A DNA stretch of 64,000 nt from the NCBI RefSeq assembly GCF_050749885.1, contig NZ_JBOIUB010000001.1, positions 62,001-126,000 of the forward strand, read 5' to 3'. Below the pieces are notes generated by a model. That model was not told where the DNA came from. It worked only from the letters and a program-made list of their open reading frames with translations, and did not search any database. This DNA comes from Zooshikella sp050749885. GTDB taxonomy: Bacteria > Pseudomonadota > Gammaproteobacteria > Pseudomonadales > Zooshikellaceae. A program made the position numbers and the translations under genes. Of the stretch, positions 55,134 through 64,000 are shown piece after piece; the first letter of the stretch is position 1; every line of letters starts with the position of its first letter.

Positions 55134-58100
55134 TTAAATGGTATAAGCTAGTGAATCGTGAGTAGTATTTTTATTATTTTGACATTTTCGTACCTCGTGA
55201 AGAATTACTGTAATGACTTGTTTTAACTTGAATGGTTTGCTTATATGATTATTCATGCCTGCATTCAGAGCTTTTTTCTTATCAGTTTCCATTGCATTGG
55301 CAGTCATTGCGATAATGGGTAATGTCTTACGTTGTAGTTGTGTTCGGATAATACTTGTTGCCGTATAACCATCCATATTTGGCATTTGAATATCCATGAG
55401 TACCACATCAAATAGTAGTTTGTTGTTTTCTAAGGTATTAACTGCAATCATACCATCTGACGCAACGGTTACATTTGCACCCGCGGACGTTAGCAGTTTT
55501 TTGGCAACTAATTGATTAGTTGGATTATCTTCCACTACTAAAATTGATAAACCTTTCAACGGTTCATCTTTTTCATTTTTTATAGGTGATAACTGATGTT
55601 TTTCAGGTTTAACGGCATGAGATACTGCATTTAGTAAAGACGAAGGCGTGACTGGCTTGTTGACTATAGCAATATTTTCGAGTTTTTGACTAAACTGTTG
55701 CGCCTGATACGATGTCATCATCATTATGATAGGGATATTAGAGGGGAACAATGACTCTTGTAAAGATAGGAAAGCGTCTATCTTGTATGTTTCAAGAAAA
55801 TTTGTATCGATAAGTAAACATTTATACTCGTCACTGCTTAACTGCAGTGTCGTCGCCAGTTGATCTTTAGTGTTAGCTGATTCTGTTTTCCAATTAAGTA
55901 TATCAGCAATGTTTTTAAGAAAATTAATTGTTTGGTTATTGGTTGAAGCAATTAATAATTTAATATTTTTAAGTGTATGACTTTTTTTATAGAACTCTTT
56001 AATTGACATGGGTGAGTGAGAGTTGACAAATGGGTATGGAAGGGTAAAACTGAATTTGCTACCTTTATTGATTTCACTATCGACAGATAGCACTCCTCCC
56101 ATTAAGTGGATTAAACGTTTACAAATAGCGAGTCCCAATCCTGTACCACCAAATCTTCTTGTGGTAGAGGCCTCAGCTTGACAAAAGTCTTCAAAAATTG
56201 TTTCAAGTTTATCATCTGGAATGCCAATACCTGAGTCAATGACACTGAATAATAATTGGTCATAGTCAGTAGATAATCGTTTGATACTAATAATAACTTC
56301 ACCTTGATGGGTAAACTTAATCGCATTGGAAACCAAGTTTATAAGTACTTGTTGTAAACGTAGTTCATCTGCCAAAATGTGTATGGGGATATCAGGTTCG
56401 ATATCAAATAATATTTCTACATTTTTATCCCTAACATTGATAGATGCTATAGTCCCTATATTATTAAGTAAATGTTCTAAATTACAAGGTTGAAGATCTA
56501 GAGAGAGTTTTCTTGCCTCAATTTTTGAAAAATCTAAAATATCATTTAAGATACCTAACAATACATTAGCAGCAGACTCTGTTTTTTTAACATAGTCAAG
56601 CTGTTTATGACTGAGCTGCGTAAGTTTTAATAGTTCTACCATACCTAAAATAGCATTCATCGGCGTGCGTATTTCATGGCTCATATTGGCAACAAACTCA
56701 GACTTTGCAATATTGGCTTTTTCTGCATTTGCTTTTGCTTCGTGAAGTAGCAACTCTTTTTCCAGTTGTTCTGTGATATCCAGATTGATACCAAGAACCG
56801 TTTTTACCTTGCCAACATCGTCTCTTTCAATGGTTGCACTAGACTTTATATGTCTTATAGAGCCATCCTGACGTATAATTCGGAAAACAAACTCAAAATT
56901 TTCTTTTTCATTAAGGATGTTTAAAACGTTAGAAGATACACTTTCTTTGTCATCAGGATGAAGAAATTTTAACCAGGTCTCTAAATGTAATTTGCTACCA
57001 GATTTTGGAGGTGATATGCCGTACATCTTAAACATTAGAGGATTCCAATCTAGTTCATTTGTTTCTATATTCCATGTCCAAATACCTAATTGAGCAACCT
57101 CTGATGCTTTAATCAAGTGATCTCGTATGGATTCCAGCTTTTTTCGGTTTGCGACTTGCTGGGTCATATCCGATGCAATAAATAAGTAGCCAGTCGTATT
57201 TGAAGAGGCATCAAGAAGCGGTGTTATTTCTTGATAAACAGGGAAAGGTGATTGATATTTATTGATATAATGCCATTCGTGATGATGAAGAGAGTACTTT
57301 GCTTCTAAAATAAGGGTTTCGAATGAAATACCCACTGCTTTATTAAATATCTGCTTGGATAGAGACTGAGCTACTTGGGCAATATCTGACCTTTGTATAA
57401 ACTTCAATGGTGTACATTTGTTGATGATTTCATCAGGGTGGTAACCAAGCATTTTCTCTGCTGCAGGATTAAAAAGGGTTATGATCCCTTTAGGATTAGT
57501 GATAATGATCGCTACGGGTGCTTGTTTTAAAATGGCTGATTGTAAATTTAAATAGTGCCTTATTTCTGCTGTTCGCTCTGCTACTTGTTTTTCCAGTGAG
57601 GTGTTAAGTGTACGAATTTTATTTTCAGTAGCTACTTGCTGGCTAATATCTCTAACAATCTTTGCTACACCAATAATCTGGTTTTTTTGGTCCTTTACTG
57701 GAGAAACAGATACCGATACATCCAGTATATTTCCATCTTTACAGTGCCTTTGCGTATTAAATTGTGAAATAGAGTTTCCTTGGGCAATTTGGTTAAGAAA
57801 ATGGATTTCTTCATGTTTTCTTGTATTAGGTACGATAAGATCATTGATATGTTGCCCAATTGCCTCATTTGGAGGTATTTTAAACATTGTAGCTGCGCTA
57901 TTGTTCCAGTTTGTTATGGTACCATCAAGAGTACAACTAATGATGGCATCTTCGCTGCTTTCTACAATGGCAGCTAGGCGAGCTTGTTCAAGTTTAACCC
58001 GTTGGCGTTCCTGAACGGCGAAGCGATATAAATAAAAGAGTCCACACAGCGTGATAGTAACAATAAGCATGGTAAATATATTATTTAAAAAATCTTTAAC

Positions 58101-59069
58101 AATAATATTTGTTACCGTTGCTTTGGGAAAAATAAGCTTTAAGAAAATTTGATTGCTGGTTTCTTCGTATAAGGAGATGCTTTTATTCTTGACCAGAAAG
58201 TGCTGTTGATTATATTTTTGTACTTCAGATAGATTTTCCTCTAATAAACTTGTTTTTGAGACTGTTTTGAAATCATCATACCAATGAGATTTTTTTGGTT
58301 GCTCACGGGTTGAACGTGAAGTGAACTCAGGATTGATGAGATATTCTCCAGATTCTTTAACCAAGTAAAGTTGGTAAAAATTTAACTGTGTTTTTTTGAG
58401 ATACTGAAATAAGTTGTTTGTATTATAAGTGATAGCAAGTAAACCAAACAGTTGGCCTTTATTATCATAAATGGGGGTACTGACTATGAAGGTGGGGATA
58501 GTGGATGTTTCAGTACCTGTATCCACGTTTGTGTGTGTAATATCTGATACGAAGTACTTGCCTTGTTTAAGCTTTATAGTCTCTTTAAAGAAGTTTTTAT
58601 GTCCAGAGGGAATTAACTTATCATCTGAGATAACTTCAACATTCTTTATCCATTGATCTATTCGAACAAGTTCTAACCCTTGGTTTGCAAGTCCTATATA
58701 ACGAACTTGTGTGATATTGGGGTGAGAATTGATATAGCCATGAAAAATAATATTTAAACGTTTGACCCATAATACGGTAGTACTATTTTCCTGGGGGTCT
58801 TGGTTATTATTATGGCTGGCGCGAATAATACCCTGAATAGGGGGGACTGAAGCCAAAAATGAAAGGTCACTTTTTAACCGGTTAACTGTGTTGATAAACT
58901 TAGTATCAGCTATTTCCGCTTGACTCTGAAGTAAAACATCATAATCATGGTAAACCCGCTTTGCTTCATTGAATGATGAAATCCCAGCAAGTAGACTGAT
59001 TATAAGAGTAAAGAGTGTGATTAATGTAATGATATAGTTTTTCTTTATAAAATTAGTTATGTTACTCAT
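55134..59069 (-). CDS. Large hybrid sensor histidine kinase (Cache-PAS-PAS-PAS-HK-REC-REC)
   Basis: A 1311-aa membrane kinase. Transmembrane segments at about 13-32 and 328-350 enclose a double-Cache-like periplasmic sensor (VRYIGLANQGLELVRID, VSTPIYDNKGQLFGLLAIT). Three PAS domains at about 360-475, 508-640 and 650-770. HisKA with H798 in NMSHEIRTPMNAILGM; HATPase_c to about 1010 (NLVSNAIKFT, GGTGLGLAI). A degenerate receiver (about 1036-1150) lacks the usual acidic pocket but has a conserved Lys near NKPVTP. A functional receiver (about 1174-1295) has D1226 in DVVLMDIQMPNMDG. No Hpt domain, so an external Hpt such as the flagellar-operon one could be its outlet (inference). No partner gene adjacent. 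Confidence 0.92.
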   Translation of the reverse strand: MSNITNFIKKNYIITLITLFTLIISLLAGISSFNEAKRVYHDYDVLLQSQAEIADTKFINTVNRLKSDLSFLASVPPIQGIIRASHNNNQDPQENSTTVLWVKRLNIIFHGYINSHPNITQVRYIGLANQGLELVRIDQWIKNVEVISDDKLIPSGHKNFFKETIKLKQGKYFVSDITHTNVDTGTETSTIPTFIVSTPIYDNKGQLFGLLAITYNTNNLFQYLKKTQLNFYQLYLVKESGEYLINPEFTSRSTREQPKKSHWYDDFKTVSKTSLLEENLSEVQKYNQQHFLVKNKSISLYEETSNQIFLKLIFPKATVTNIIVKDFLNNIFTMLIVTITLCGLFYLYRFAVQERQRVKLEQARLAAIVESSEDAIISCTLDGTITNWNNSAATMFKIPPNEAIGQHINDLIVPNTRKHEEIHFLNQIAQGNSISQFNTQRHCKDGNILDVSVSVSPVKDQKNQIIGVAKIVRDISQQVATENKIRTLNTSLEKQVAERTAEIRHYLNLQSAILKQAPVAIIITNPKGIITLFNPAAEKMLGYHPDEIINKCTPLKFIQRSDIAQVAQSLSKQIFNKAVGISFETLILEAKYSLHHHEWHYINKYQSPFPVYQEITPLLDASSNTTGYLFIASDMTQQVANRKKLESIRDHLIKASEVAQLGIWTWNIETNELDWNPLMFKMYGISPPKSGSKLHLETWLKFLHPDDKESVSSNVLNILNEKENFEFVFRIIRQDGSIRHIKSSATIERDDVGKVKTVLGINLDITEQLEKELLLHEAKANAEKANIAKSEFVANMSHEIRTPMNAILGMVELLKLTQLSHKQLDYVKKTESAANVLLGILNDILDFSKIEARKLSLDLQPCNLEHLLNNIGTIASINVRDKNVEILFDIEPDIPIHILADELRLQQVLINLVSNAIKFTHQGEVIISIKRLSTDYDQLLFSVIDSGIGIPDDKLETIFEDFCQAEASTTRRFGGTGLGLAICKRLIHLMGGVLSVDSEINKGSKFSFTLPYPFVNSHSPMSIKEFYKKSHTLKNIKLLIASTNNQTINFLKNIADILNWKTESANTKDQLATTLQLSSDEYKCLLIDTNFLETYKIDAFLSLQESLFPSNIPIIMMMTSYQAQQFSQKLENIAIVNKPVTPSSLLNAVSHAVKPEKHQLSPIKNEKDEPLKGLSILVVEDNPTNQLVAKKLLTSAGANVTVASDGMIAVNTLENNKLLFDVVLMDIQMPNMDGYTATSIIRTQLQRKTLPIIAMTANAMETDKKKALNAGMNNHISKPFKLKQVITVILHEVRKCQNNKNTTHDSLAYTI

Positions 59070-59658
59070 AATCAGCTAGTGTGCTTACAAAAAGTTATTT
59101 ACATGACATGAAAAATATTTATTTGACTGAACTCATATCTTTTTTGCCTGTAACATGTGTTTAAATTTTTTATTCAAATATTGTAATACACGGATGTTTT
59201 GGAGATTTAAAATCATCTGCCAAATTCTTTAGCTAAGTAATGGGTATTATTTGAAAATGTTACATCCGTGTTAAACGACATGATTCTAGTTCCCTCTAAG
59301 GTTATACTTTCTATAGTGACCAAATTTGATTTTGATCTTGAATTTCGTTGAAGATGATTTTTATTATAGATAGTAATGGCGAAGGGGATGTGTGCAATTT
59401 AAACTTGGTAGATAGAATAGTTTTAAGTAGTGAAATGAGAAAGTAATAACTATGAACTAATATTGACATCTTTTTTGATATTGACCCATTATGCAGAGTA
59501 ACAGCAATAACTGAACATTATTAAAAGCCTTTTTTCAAAGCACTTTTGTCTAAAGTCTACACAACGCTCTTCGAATAGGCCATTATTCGCTCCTTGGCGG
59601 CTTGTTTGCCAATGACCTACATAGAAAAATTAATTCATGAGTTGTATTGGTACACTAT
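59070..59658. other. Intergenic region
   Basis: About 590 AT-rich bases between two leftward genes. No gene, RNA or strong repeat recognised. The part nearest 59070 should hold the promoter of the large kinase. Confidence 0.5.
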
Positions 59659-60420
59659 TTATTCATCTCTTGAGGGAAAAAGTAATTTAACTTTATATTT
59701 GAGTGCGAGTGATTTCTGATATTCGGGTGTAAAAACTTGTTTCATTGCTGCATTCAGTCGATTAAATAACTGTTCATCGGATTGGGCACTGAGCGCCATG
59801 TAGTAGCCATGTTCAAACATAAAGATGGCAGGTTCTACTTTTGAAAAGTCCAGTTGTAAATTTTTTATTCTGAGTGGTAGGCTCTCTACATTGCCAATAA
59901 TGAGGTCTGCGCGATTATTAAATAGCTTTTTTATATTGATTTCTTCAGATACTGACAAGTCAAGGTGTTTATCATCAATAAAACCTCTCGCATTCAGAAA
60001 TTGATGCGTTACATCATCACGCATAATAGCCGTTTTAAATTTTTTAGCATCATCTATTGTTGTTAGATTAATGTCTTTTCTACTTTTTAGTTTATACAAA
60101 TAAAACTTTTTACCGGGTAAGATAGGCCCTAGCCATTGAAATAATGCTTCACGTTCTGGGGTTCGAACAATTGTGTAAATCAGTACGTTTTCTTTTTTGA
60201 GTGCAAGCTCATAAGCTCTGGCCCAAGGGTAAAGACGAGTGGTGTAATTAATATTTGCTTTTTTTAGTACTTTTTGGACAATTTCTGTTGAATAGCCGGT
60301 GACTAAGTCATTTTCTTTATAGTTATAAGGTGGCCATTCTTCTGTGACAACTAATAGCTCGCTGGCATGAAGTGTCAGTGTAAGAAAAAGAGTAATCAAT
60401 CCTGTTAAGTAAGTACTCAT
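59659..60420 (-). CDS. Extracellular solute-binding protein, SBP_bac_3-like
   Basis: A 253-aa protein from ATG 60420 (GGAT nine to twelve bases upstream); ATG 60438 or an upstream extension is possible. Signal peptide ends LTLHA-S. Family motifs: VVTEEWPPYNYKENDLVTGYSTEIVQKVLKK (start of lobe 1), TTRLYPWARAYELA, RADLIIGNVESLPLRIK. It closely follows the classic SBP_bac_3 pattern. No transporter genes adjoin it. One of four such solitary binding proteins in the window. Confidence 0.85.
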   Translation of the reverse strand: MSTYLTGLITLFLTLTLHASELLVVTEEWPPYNYKENDLVTGYSTEIVQKVLKKANINYTTRLYPWARAYELALKKENVLIYTIVRTPEREALFQWLGPILPGKKFYLYKLKSRKDINLTTIDDAKKFKTAIMRDDVTHQFLNARGFIDDKHLDLSVSEEINIKKLFNNRADLIIGNVESLPLRIKNLQLDFSKVEPAIFMFEHGYYMALSAQSDEQLFNRLNAAMKQVFTPEYQKSLALKYKVKLLFPSRDE

Positions 60421-60530
60421 AGGTAATAATCCAACCATATTTAATGCTTTGTTACGGGAATATATCCAACACGTGAAGGTCAACTCCCTTAAATGAAGCA
60501 AGTCATGTGTACTTATAACAGCGTAGTTAG

Positions 60531-61130
60531 TTACTGACTGGATTGTATAGTGATTTTACGTTTATTAGTGATCTCGGTTTCTTGTCGAGGAATGGTTATT
60601 TTGAGTACGCCATTCTTCATTTCTGCTTGAATAGCGTCAGTATTAGCATCTTCAGGTAAGGCTAAAACCCGTTGGAAGGTTCCATAGTGTCGTTCAATAC
60701 GATAAAAATGTCGGTCTTTATTTTCTTTTTCTTCTTGTTTGCTGCCTTGAATTGTCATGATATCGCGTTTTATTTCTATATCAATGTCTTTTTCTGTAAG
60801 GCCTGGTGCCTCCAGTGTTATTTGGTAACCTTTATCATCGCTAGAGACATTTAAGCTAGGTCGAAATGCTTGAGCGATTAGTCCACTGTTAGGATGAGTA
60901 GGAAAAAGGGATGATCCAAGGCTAGGTAAGTTAAAACCACGGAATGCTTCATCAAAAAGGCGCTCAATTTCGCGGTGGAGTTGGAATATAGGGTTTTGCA
61001 TATAACTGTTTGAAGAGACAGGCATATCTTTTGATTCTGCCTCACGTGTTACAGGCATTACACGCTCATTAGCTTTTTGAGGCTCTTCATGCTTGAACCA
61101 GTTCCAAGGATTTAGTTTTTGTAAGTTCAT
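60531..61130 (-). CDS. Hsp20-family small heat shock protein
   Basis: A 199-aa chaperone holding unfolded proteins. The N-terminal ~85 residues are variable (NPWNWFKHEEPQ; IERLFDEAFRGFNLP). The alpha-crystallin domain (about 95-190) has LNVSSDDKGYQITLEAPGLTEKDIDI, HFYRIERHYGTFQRVLALPEDA and a C-terminal LKITIPR motif. GAGGTCT precedes the ATG. No clear sigma-32 promoter was recognised. Stand-alone gene. Confidence 0.94.
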   Translation of the reverse strand: MNLQKLNPWNWFKHEEPQKANERVMPVTREAESKDMPVSSNSYMQNPIFQLHREIERLFDEAFRGFNLPSLGSSLFPTHPNSGLIAQAFRPSLNVSSDDKGYQITLEAPGLTEKDIDIEIKRDIMTIQGSKQEEKENKDRHFYRIERHYGTFQRVLALPEDANTDAIQAEMKNGVLKITIPRQETEITNKRKITIQSSQ

Positions 61131-61303
61131 GATAGACCTCTTTTATTCATTTTAATGACACATACGGTTGGCTTGTCGGCAAAGGAAGTAACGAATAGCA
61201 GGGTGGGAACCATGTTGTTATCTTCTTCTTAAGACGACAACAAATGTATAATAGTGGATTATTGAAGGAATCAATTAATATTTAATGAAATGATGATTAC
61301 TAC

Positions 61304-61574
61304 CTAGGGCCTGCTAATACTATTTGAATCACCACTGCCGTAGACCATTTTTTCGTTTAGCAAGGCACAAGGAATGCCGTGTAGTCATTCTACATAAATG
61401 ACTTGTAACGCCGCTAGGTGGAAAAATAATCACGGCCTGAAGGGTTATGACGGTAAAAGCACTACTCGTTGTTGCTCATTGTTCATTTAGAACAACTAAA
61501 CTTCACGCTTCGCGCCTAGATTAGTGCTTTTACCGTCATAACAGTGATATTCAAATAGTATTAACAGGCCCTAG
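61304..61574. mobile_element. MITE-like inverted-repeat element (271 bp)
   Basis: Terminal inverted repeats of 26 bp (61304-61329 and 61549-61574) starting CTAGGGCCTG, with one mismatch. The direct repeat TAC immediately outside both ends is a possible target duplication (TA is an alternative). Nested inside is a perfect 20-bp inverted repeat beginning GTTATGACGG (61444-61463 and 61523-61542), and a smaller stem AGTCATT/AATGACT. No coding capacity. Structure fits a non-autonomous insertion element; the transposase family cannot be named from this window. Confidence 0.7.
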
Positions 61575-61678
61575 TACCCATAACGAAGATTTTTTATACC
61601 CCTAGGTACTTTTCATCGATGTGAATTGTGTAAGTCGCATAGCTAGCAAATTGACTTTGCAATGAAAAAAACAGAAAA

Positions 61679-61698
61679 ACTGTCAAATCTCTGACAGT
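61679..61698. promoter_or_regulatory. 7-bp inverted repeat upstream of the fliL promoter
   Basis: ACTGTCA and TGACAGT with six bases between, centred about 70 bases before the sigma-54 element. Candidate enhancer site for FleQ or FleR by position only. Confidence 0.35.
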
Positions 61699-61758
61699 CA
61701 GTGCGTGCTATGCTTAAAAAAAGACGCTTGTGTTAATGAGAGAGTACATTAAAACCGT

Positions 61759-61773
61759 TGGCACTTTTTTTGC
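61759..61773 (+). promoter_or_regulatory. Sigma-54 promoter for fliLMN
   Basis: TGGCAC, five T, TTGC: perfect match to the sigma-54 consensus, about 157 bases upstream of the fliL ATG. It explains how fliLMN is expressed although separated from fliK. Confidence 0.85.
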
Positions 61774-61929
61774 CATCAAATACTTTCTTGGCAAATGTAT
61801 GACGTAAGGTTTTGCAGTGCAAACTTATAGAGTGTCTTTTGGGTAATGTATGTTGATTACATTTCACTATGTTTGTTGAGCGCAAGAAAATAGTCATTAT
61901 TTATGAGCCAATAAGGGAATGACGTAAAA

Positions 61930-62463
61930 ATGGCAGATCAGGATGAGGCAGAAGCAGAAGCTCCAGAAGCTGAAGAAGGAAGTGAAGCTTCTGGAGGAAA
62001 AAAAAAGAAGTTAATTATTTTTATTATTGTGGTGTTAGTTGTGTTGGGTGGCGCGACTGGAATCACTATATACATGTTGATGGGGAGTGGTGATACAGCA
62101 GGTGAAGAAGACTCATCTGCGGAATCACAAAAAGCAACCAAGCCCCCAGCAATTTATTTTGCTATGGAACCGCCATTTACAGTGGATTTTCAGGTTGGTG
62201 GTCGGCAACGATACGTTCAACTGTCAATAACAGTGATGGGCAGGGACCCTGAGGCAATGGCTGCAGTCAAACAACATGAGCCTTTGATTAGAAATAATTT
62301 GGTGTTGTTGATTGCCAGTGAGGATTTTCAGACATTACAAACGCCTGAAGGCAAGGAAATGCTAAAGCAGAAAGCAACGGAATCAATACAACAGGTGTTA
62401 CAGCAGGAAATTGGCAAACCTGGTATTGAAACGGTGTTATTCACTGGTTTTGTCATGCAGTAG
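61930..62463 (+). CDS. fliL: FliL, flagellar stator-associated protein
   Basis: A 177-aa inner-membrane protein near the stator. Acidic cytoplasmic N-terminus (about 1-22), basic KKKK, one transmembrane segment (about 29-51), then the periplasmic FliL domain with YFAMEPPFTVDFQVGGRQRY and LLIASEDFQTLQTPEGKEML. AAGGGA lies upstream at long spacing; a tiny ATG-ACG-TAA frame (61919-61927) sits between it and the start. First gene of the fliLMN group. Confidence 0.95.
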   Translation: MADQDEAEAEAPEAEEGSEASGGKKKKLIIFIIVVLVVLGGATGITIYMLMGSGDTAGEEDSSAESQKATKPPAIYFAMEPPFTVDFQVGGRQRYVQLSITVMGRDPEAMAAVKQHEPLIRNNLVLLIASEDFQTLQTPEGKEMLKQKATESIQQVLQQEIGKPGIETVLFTGFVMQ

Positions 62464-62487
62464 TAAGTGCTATACGAGGGCTGAACC

Positions 62488-63456
62488 ATGCAAGACTTAC
62501 TCTCACAAGACGAAATAGATGCGCTCCTCCATGGTGTGGATGATGGTGACATCGATACCGAAACGGATGAGGCGCCTGATGGTATTAAGTCTTATGATTT
62601 GACCAGCCAGGATCGGATTGTCCGTGGGCGGATGCCGACCTTAGAAATGATTAATGAGCGCTTTGCCCGTTACACACGTATCAGTATGTTCAACATGCTG
62701 CGTCGTAGTGCAGATGTTGCTGTTGGTGGTGTACAAGTAATGAAGTTTGGTGAATATGTGCATACGCTCTATGTGCCCACCAGCTTAAATTTAGTCAAAA
62801 TGAAACCGCTTCGTGGTACGGCATTATTTATTTTGGATGCCAAGCTGGTTTTTAAGCTCGTGGATAATTTCTTTGGTGGGGAGGGCTTGCATGCCAAGAT
62901 TGAAGGGCGTGAATTTACGCCAACTGAAAATCGTGTTGTACAAATGGTTCTACGGCAGGTCTTTGTAGATTTGAAGGAAGCCTGGGGACCTGTGATGAAA
63001 GTTGAATTTGAGTATATAAACTCAGAAGTTAACCCTGCTCTGGCAAATATAGTGAGTCCCTCGGAAGTCATCGTGGTGAGCACGTTTCATATTGAATTGG
63101 ATGGCGGCGGGGGGGATATGCATGTCACGTTGCCTTATTCAATGATTGAGCCCATAAGAGAACTCTTGGACGCTGGCGTGCAGAGTGATGTGGATGATAG
63201 GGATGAACGCTGGGTGAAAGCGTTAAGAGAAGAAATACTGGGGGTTAACGTTAAAGTCAATTCTAATATTGTTAAAACTCAAATGCGGTTACGCGATATT
63301 CTTGAATTGGAGGAAGGCGATATTATTCCCTTTGAAATGCCTGGTAGTTTTATTTTATCGGCAAATGACATCCCAGTATTTAAAACGCGATTGGGGGTAA
63401 CTAAAGAAAAGCTGGCGATGCAAGTATTAAATATGATTGAACGACCAAAGTATTAG
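62488..63456 (+). CDS. fliM: FliM, C-ring motor switch protein
   Basis: A 322-aa switch protein. N-terminal CheY-binding motif LLSQDEIDALLHGV; middle CheC-like domain with RMPTLEMINERFARYTR and the GGxG motif region DGGGGDMHVTLPYSMIEPI; C-terminal SpoA domain. Normal length. Follows fliL by 24 bases. Confidence 0.97.
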   Translation: MQDLLSQDEIDALLHGVDDGDIDTETDEAPDGIKSYDLTSQDRIVRGRMPTLEMINERFARYTRISMFNMLRRSADVAVGGVQVMKFGEYVHTLYVPTSLNLVKMKPLRGTALFILDAKLVFKLVDNFFGGEGLHAKIEGREFTPTENRVVQMVLRQVFVDLKEAWGPVMKVEFEYINSEVNPALANIVSPSEVIVVSTFHIELDGGGGDMHVTLPYSMIEPIRELLDAGVQSDVDDRDERWVKALREEILGVNVKVNSNIVKTQMRLRDILELEEGDIIPFEMPGSFILSANDIPVFKTRLGVTKEKLAMQVLNMIERPKY

Positions 63457-63641
63457 TTTAAATTATTTAATGTAAACAGCCAGGCCAAGACCTGAAACTG
63501 ATAACCTACAGCTCAATGGGGGAAGCGGGAGTATGATGCTTCGCCCAATAGCTAAGGAAGCTAAAATAAAAGCGTGTAACTTCGTCAATAATAAAACAAG
63601 GTTGCTTGACTGCATTGCAGTTGACTTACAGGAGTTAGATG

Positions 63642-64000
63642 ATGGCAGATGATCCTGATAATACAGAAGAACAGCCTGAAACTGACGTAGAAAATAATGG
63701 TAATGGTGAGGCCGCGCAAGAACCTTCTGAAGTGCAGGAAACGGCTGTGTCAGAAGAAGCGCCTGTAGCGGAGGAAGCCTCTGACGAAGAGGGGAGTGGT
63801 GAAGAAAATGCAGCCAGTGATGAACAAGCACTGGCCGATGAATGGGCGGCGGCTTTAGCTGAATCTGAGGGTGGTGGTGGCCAGGAAGATATTGATGAGT
63901 TATTCCAAACAACAGCATCACCTATGGATATGGATGAGCTGGAAGATATTACTGAACCCACTGAAATTCGCAGTCTGGAAGAAGGGCCTAATTTAGATGT
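63642..64000 (+). CDS. fliN: FliN, C-ring protein (5' part, cut by window end)
   Basis: The frame opens at ATG 63642 (AGGAG seven bases upstream; another ATG directly before it at 63639) and is still open at the window end, so the gene is partial. The first ~118 residues are a very acidic, low-complexity stretch, then ALADEWAAALAESEGG and MDMDELEDITEPTEIRSLEE, resembling FliN N-terminal regions that precede the SpoA domain. Position after fliM fits. The acidic extension is longer than in typical FliN (total about 110-160 aa). Confidence 0.85.
   Translation, partial: MADDPDNTEEQPETDVENNGNGEAAQEPSEVQETAVSEEAPVAEEASDEEGSGEENAASDEQALADEWAAALAESEGGGGQEDIDELFQTTASPMDMDELEDITEPTEIRSLEEGPNLD

Noticed and set aside
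34247..61200. Whole 28-kb block as an integrated genomic island
   Set aside because: No integrase, tRNA gene or attachment repeats seen, base composition looks similar to the flanks, and the content is largely housekeeping-like; rearrangement is more likely.
63463..63961. Two minus-strand frames (152 and 108 codons) at the window end
   Set aside because: They lie opposite the fliN start; the plus-strand reading has a Shine-Dalgarno, canonical position after fliM and a FliN-like sequence.

Overview
The window is a contiguous piece of a moderately AT-rich gammaproteobacterial chromosome. The gene order fliC-flaG-fliD-fliS-fliT-fleQ-fleS-fleR-fliEFGHIJ-(STAS, REC-PP2C, Hpt)-fliK ... fliLMN is the Pseudomonas/Oceanospirillales polar-flagellum order. 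Together with a FabY-type ketosynthase and a peroxiredoxin-glutaredoxin fusion it suggests a marine Oceanospirillales-like bacterium. A Zooshikella-like relative would fit, but that name is only inference.

Layout. 0-1.8 kb: two stand-alone extracytoplasmic solute-binding proteins, the first frameshifted by an extra copy of an 8-bp repeat. 1.9-15.7 kb: a flagellin locus with four very large flagellins (675-698 aa), two flaG genes, a GT41/HMW1C-like glycosyltransferase and a PEP-CTERM-type secreted protein. 15.9-33.9 kb: filament cap and chaperones, the FleQ/FleSR regulators, basal body, C-ring and export genes, a three-protein partner-switching/phosphorelay module, and fliK, closed by a strong terminator. 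34.2-61.2 kb: non-flagellar genes. These are tandem phosphofructokinases, a PLP enzyme, a thioesterase, yidD, a GlxA-type regulator, fabY, a sensor cluster, a CBS protein, a flavoprotein disulfide reductase, a Prx-Grx fusion, an orphan HlyD-type adaptor, two more solute-binding proteins, a 1311-aa hybrid kinase and Hsp20. 61.3-61.6 kb: a 271-bp MITE-like inverted-repeat element. 61.9-64 kb: fliL, fliM and the start of fliN behind their own sigma-54 promoter.

How it works together. Sigma-54-type promoters precede the two minus-strand flagellins, fleSR, (more weakly) fliK, and fliL. Sigma-28-type promoters precede the two plus-strand flagellins and fliD. This suggests a hierarchical circuit in which FleQ and FleR drive early and middle genes and some filament genes, while FliA drives the rest. 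The flagellar cluster is split between fliK and fliL by about 28 kb of unrelated genes.

Most notable observations: the 8-bp repeat that could phase-switch a binding protein; the sigma-54/sigma-28 split among flagellins with internally duplicated central domains; a glycosyltransferase beside them; a phosphofructokinase paralogue that has lost the metal-binding Asp of GGDG; a histidine-kinase-like protein with an H-box but no ATPase domain, next to a binding protein and a hybrid kinase; and the MITE-like element. All assignments are from reading the sequence; no database search was run.
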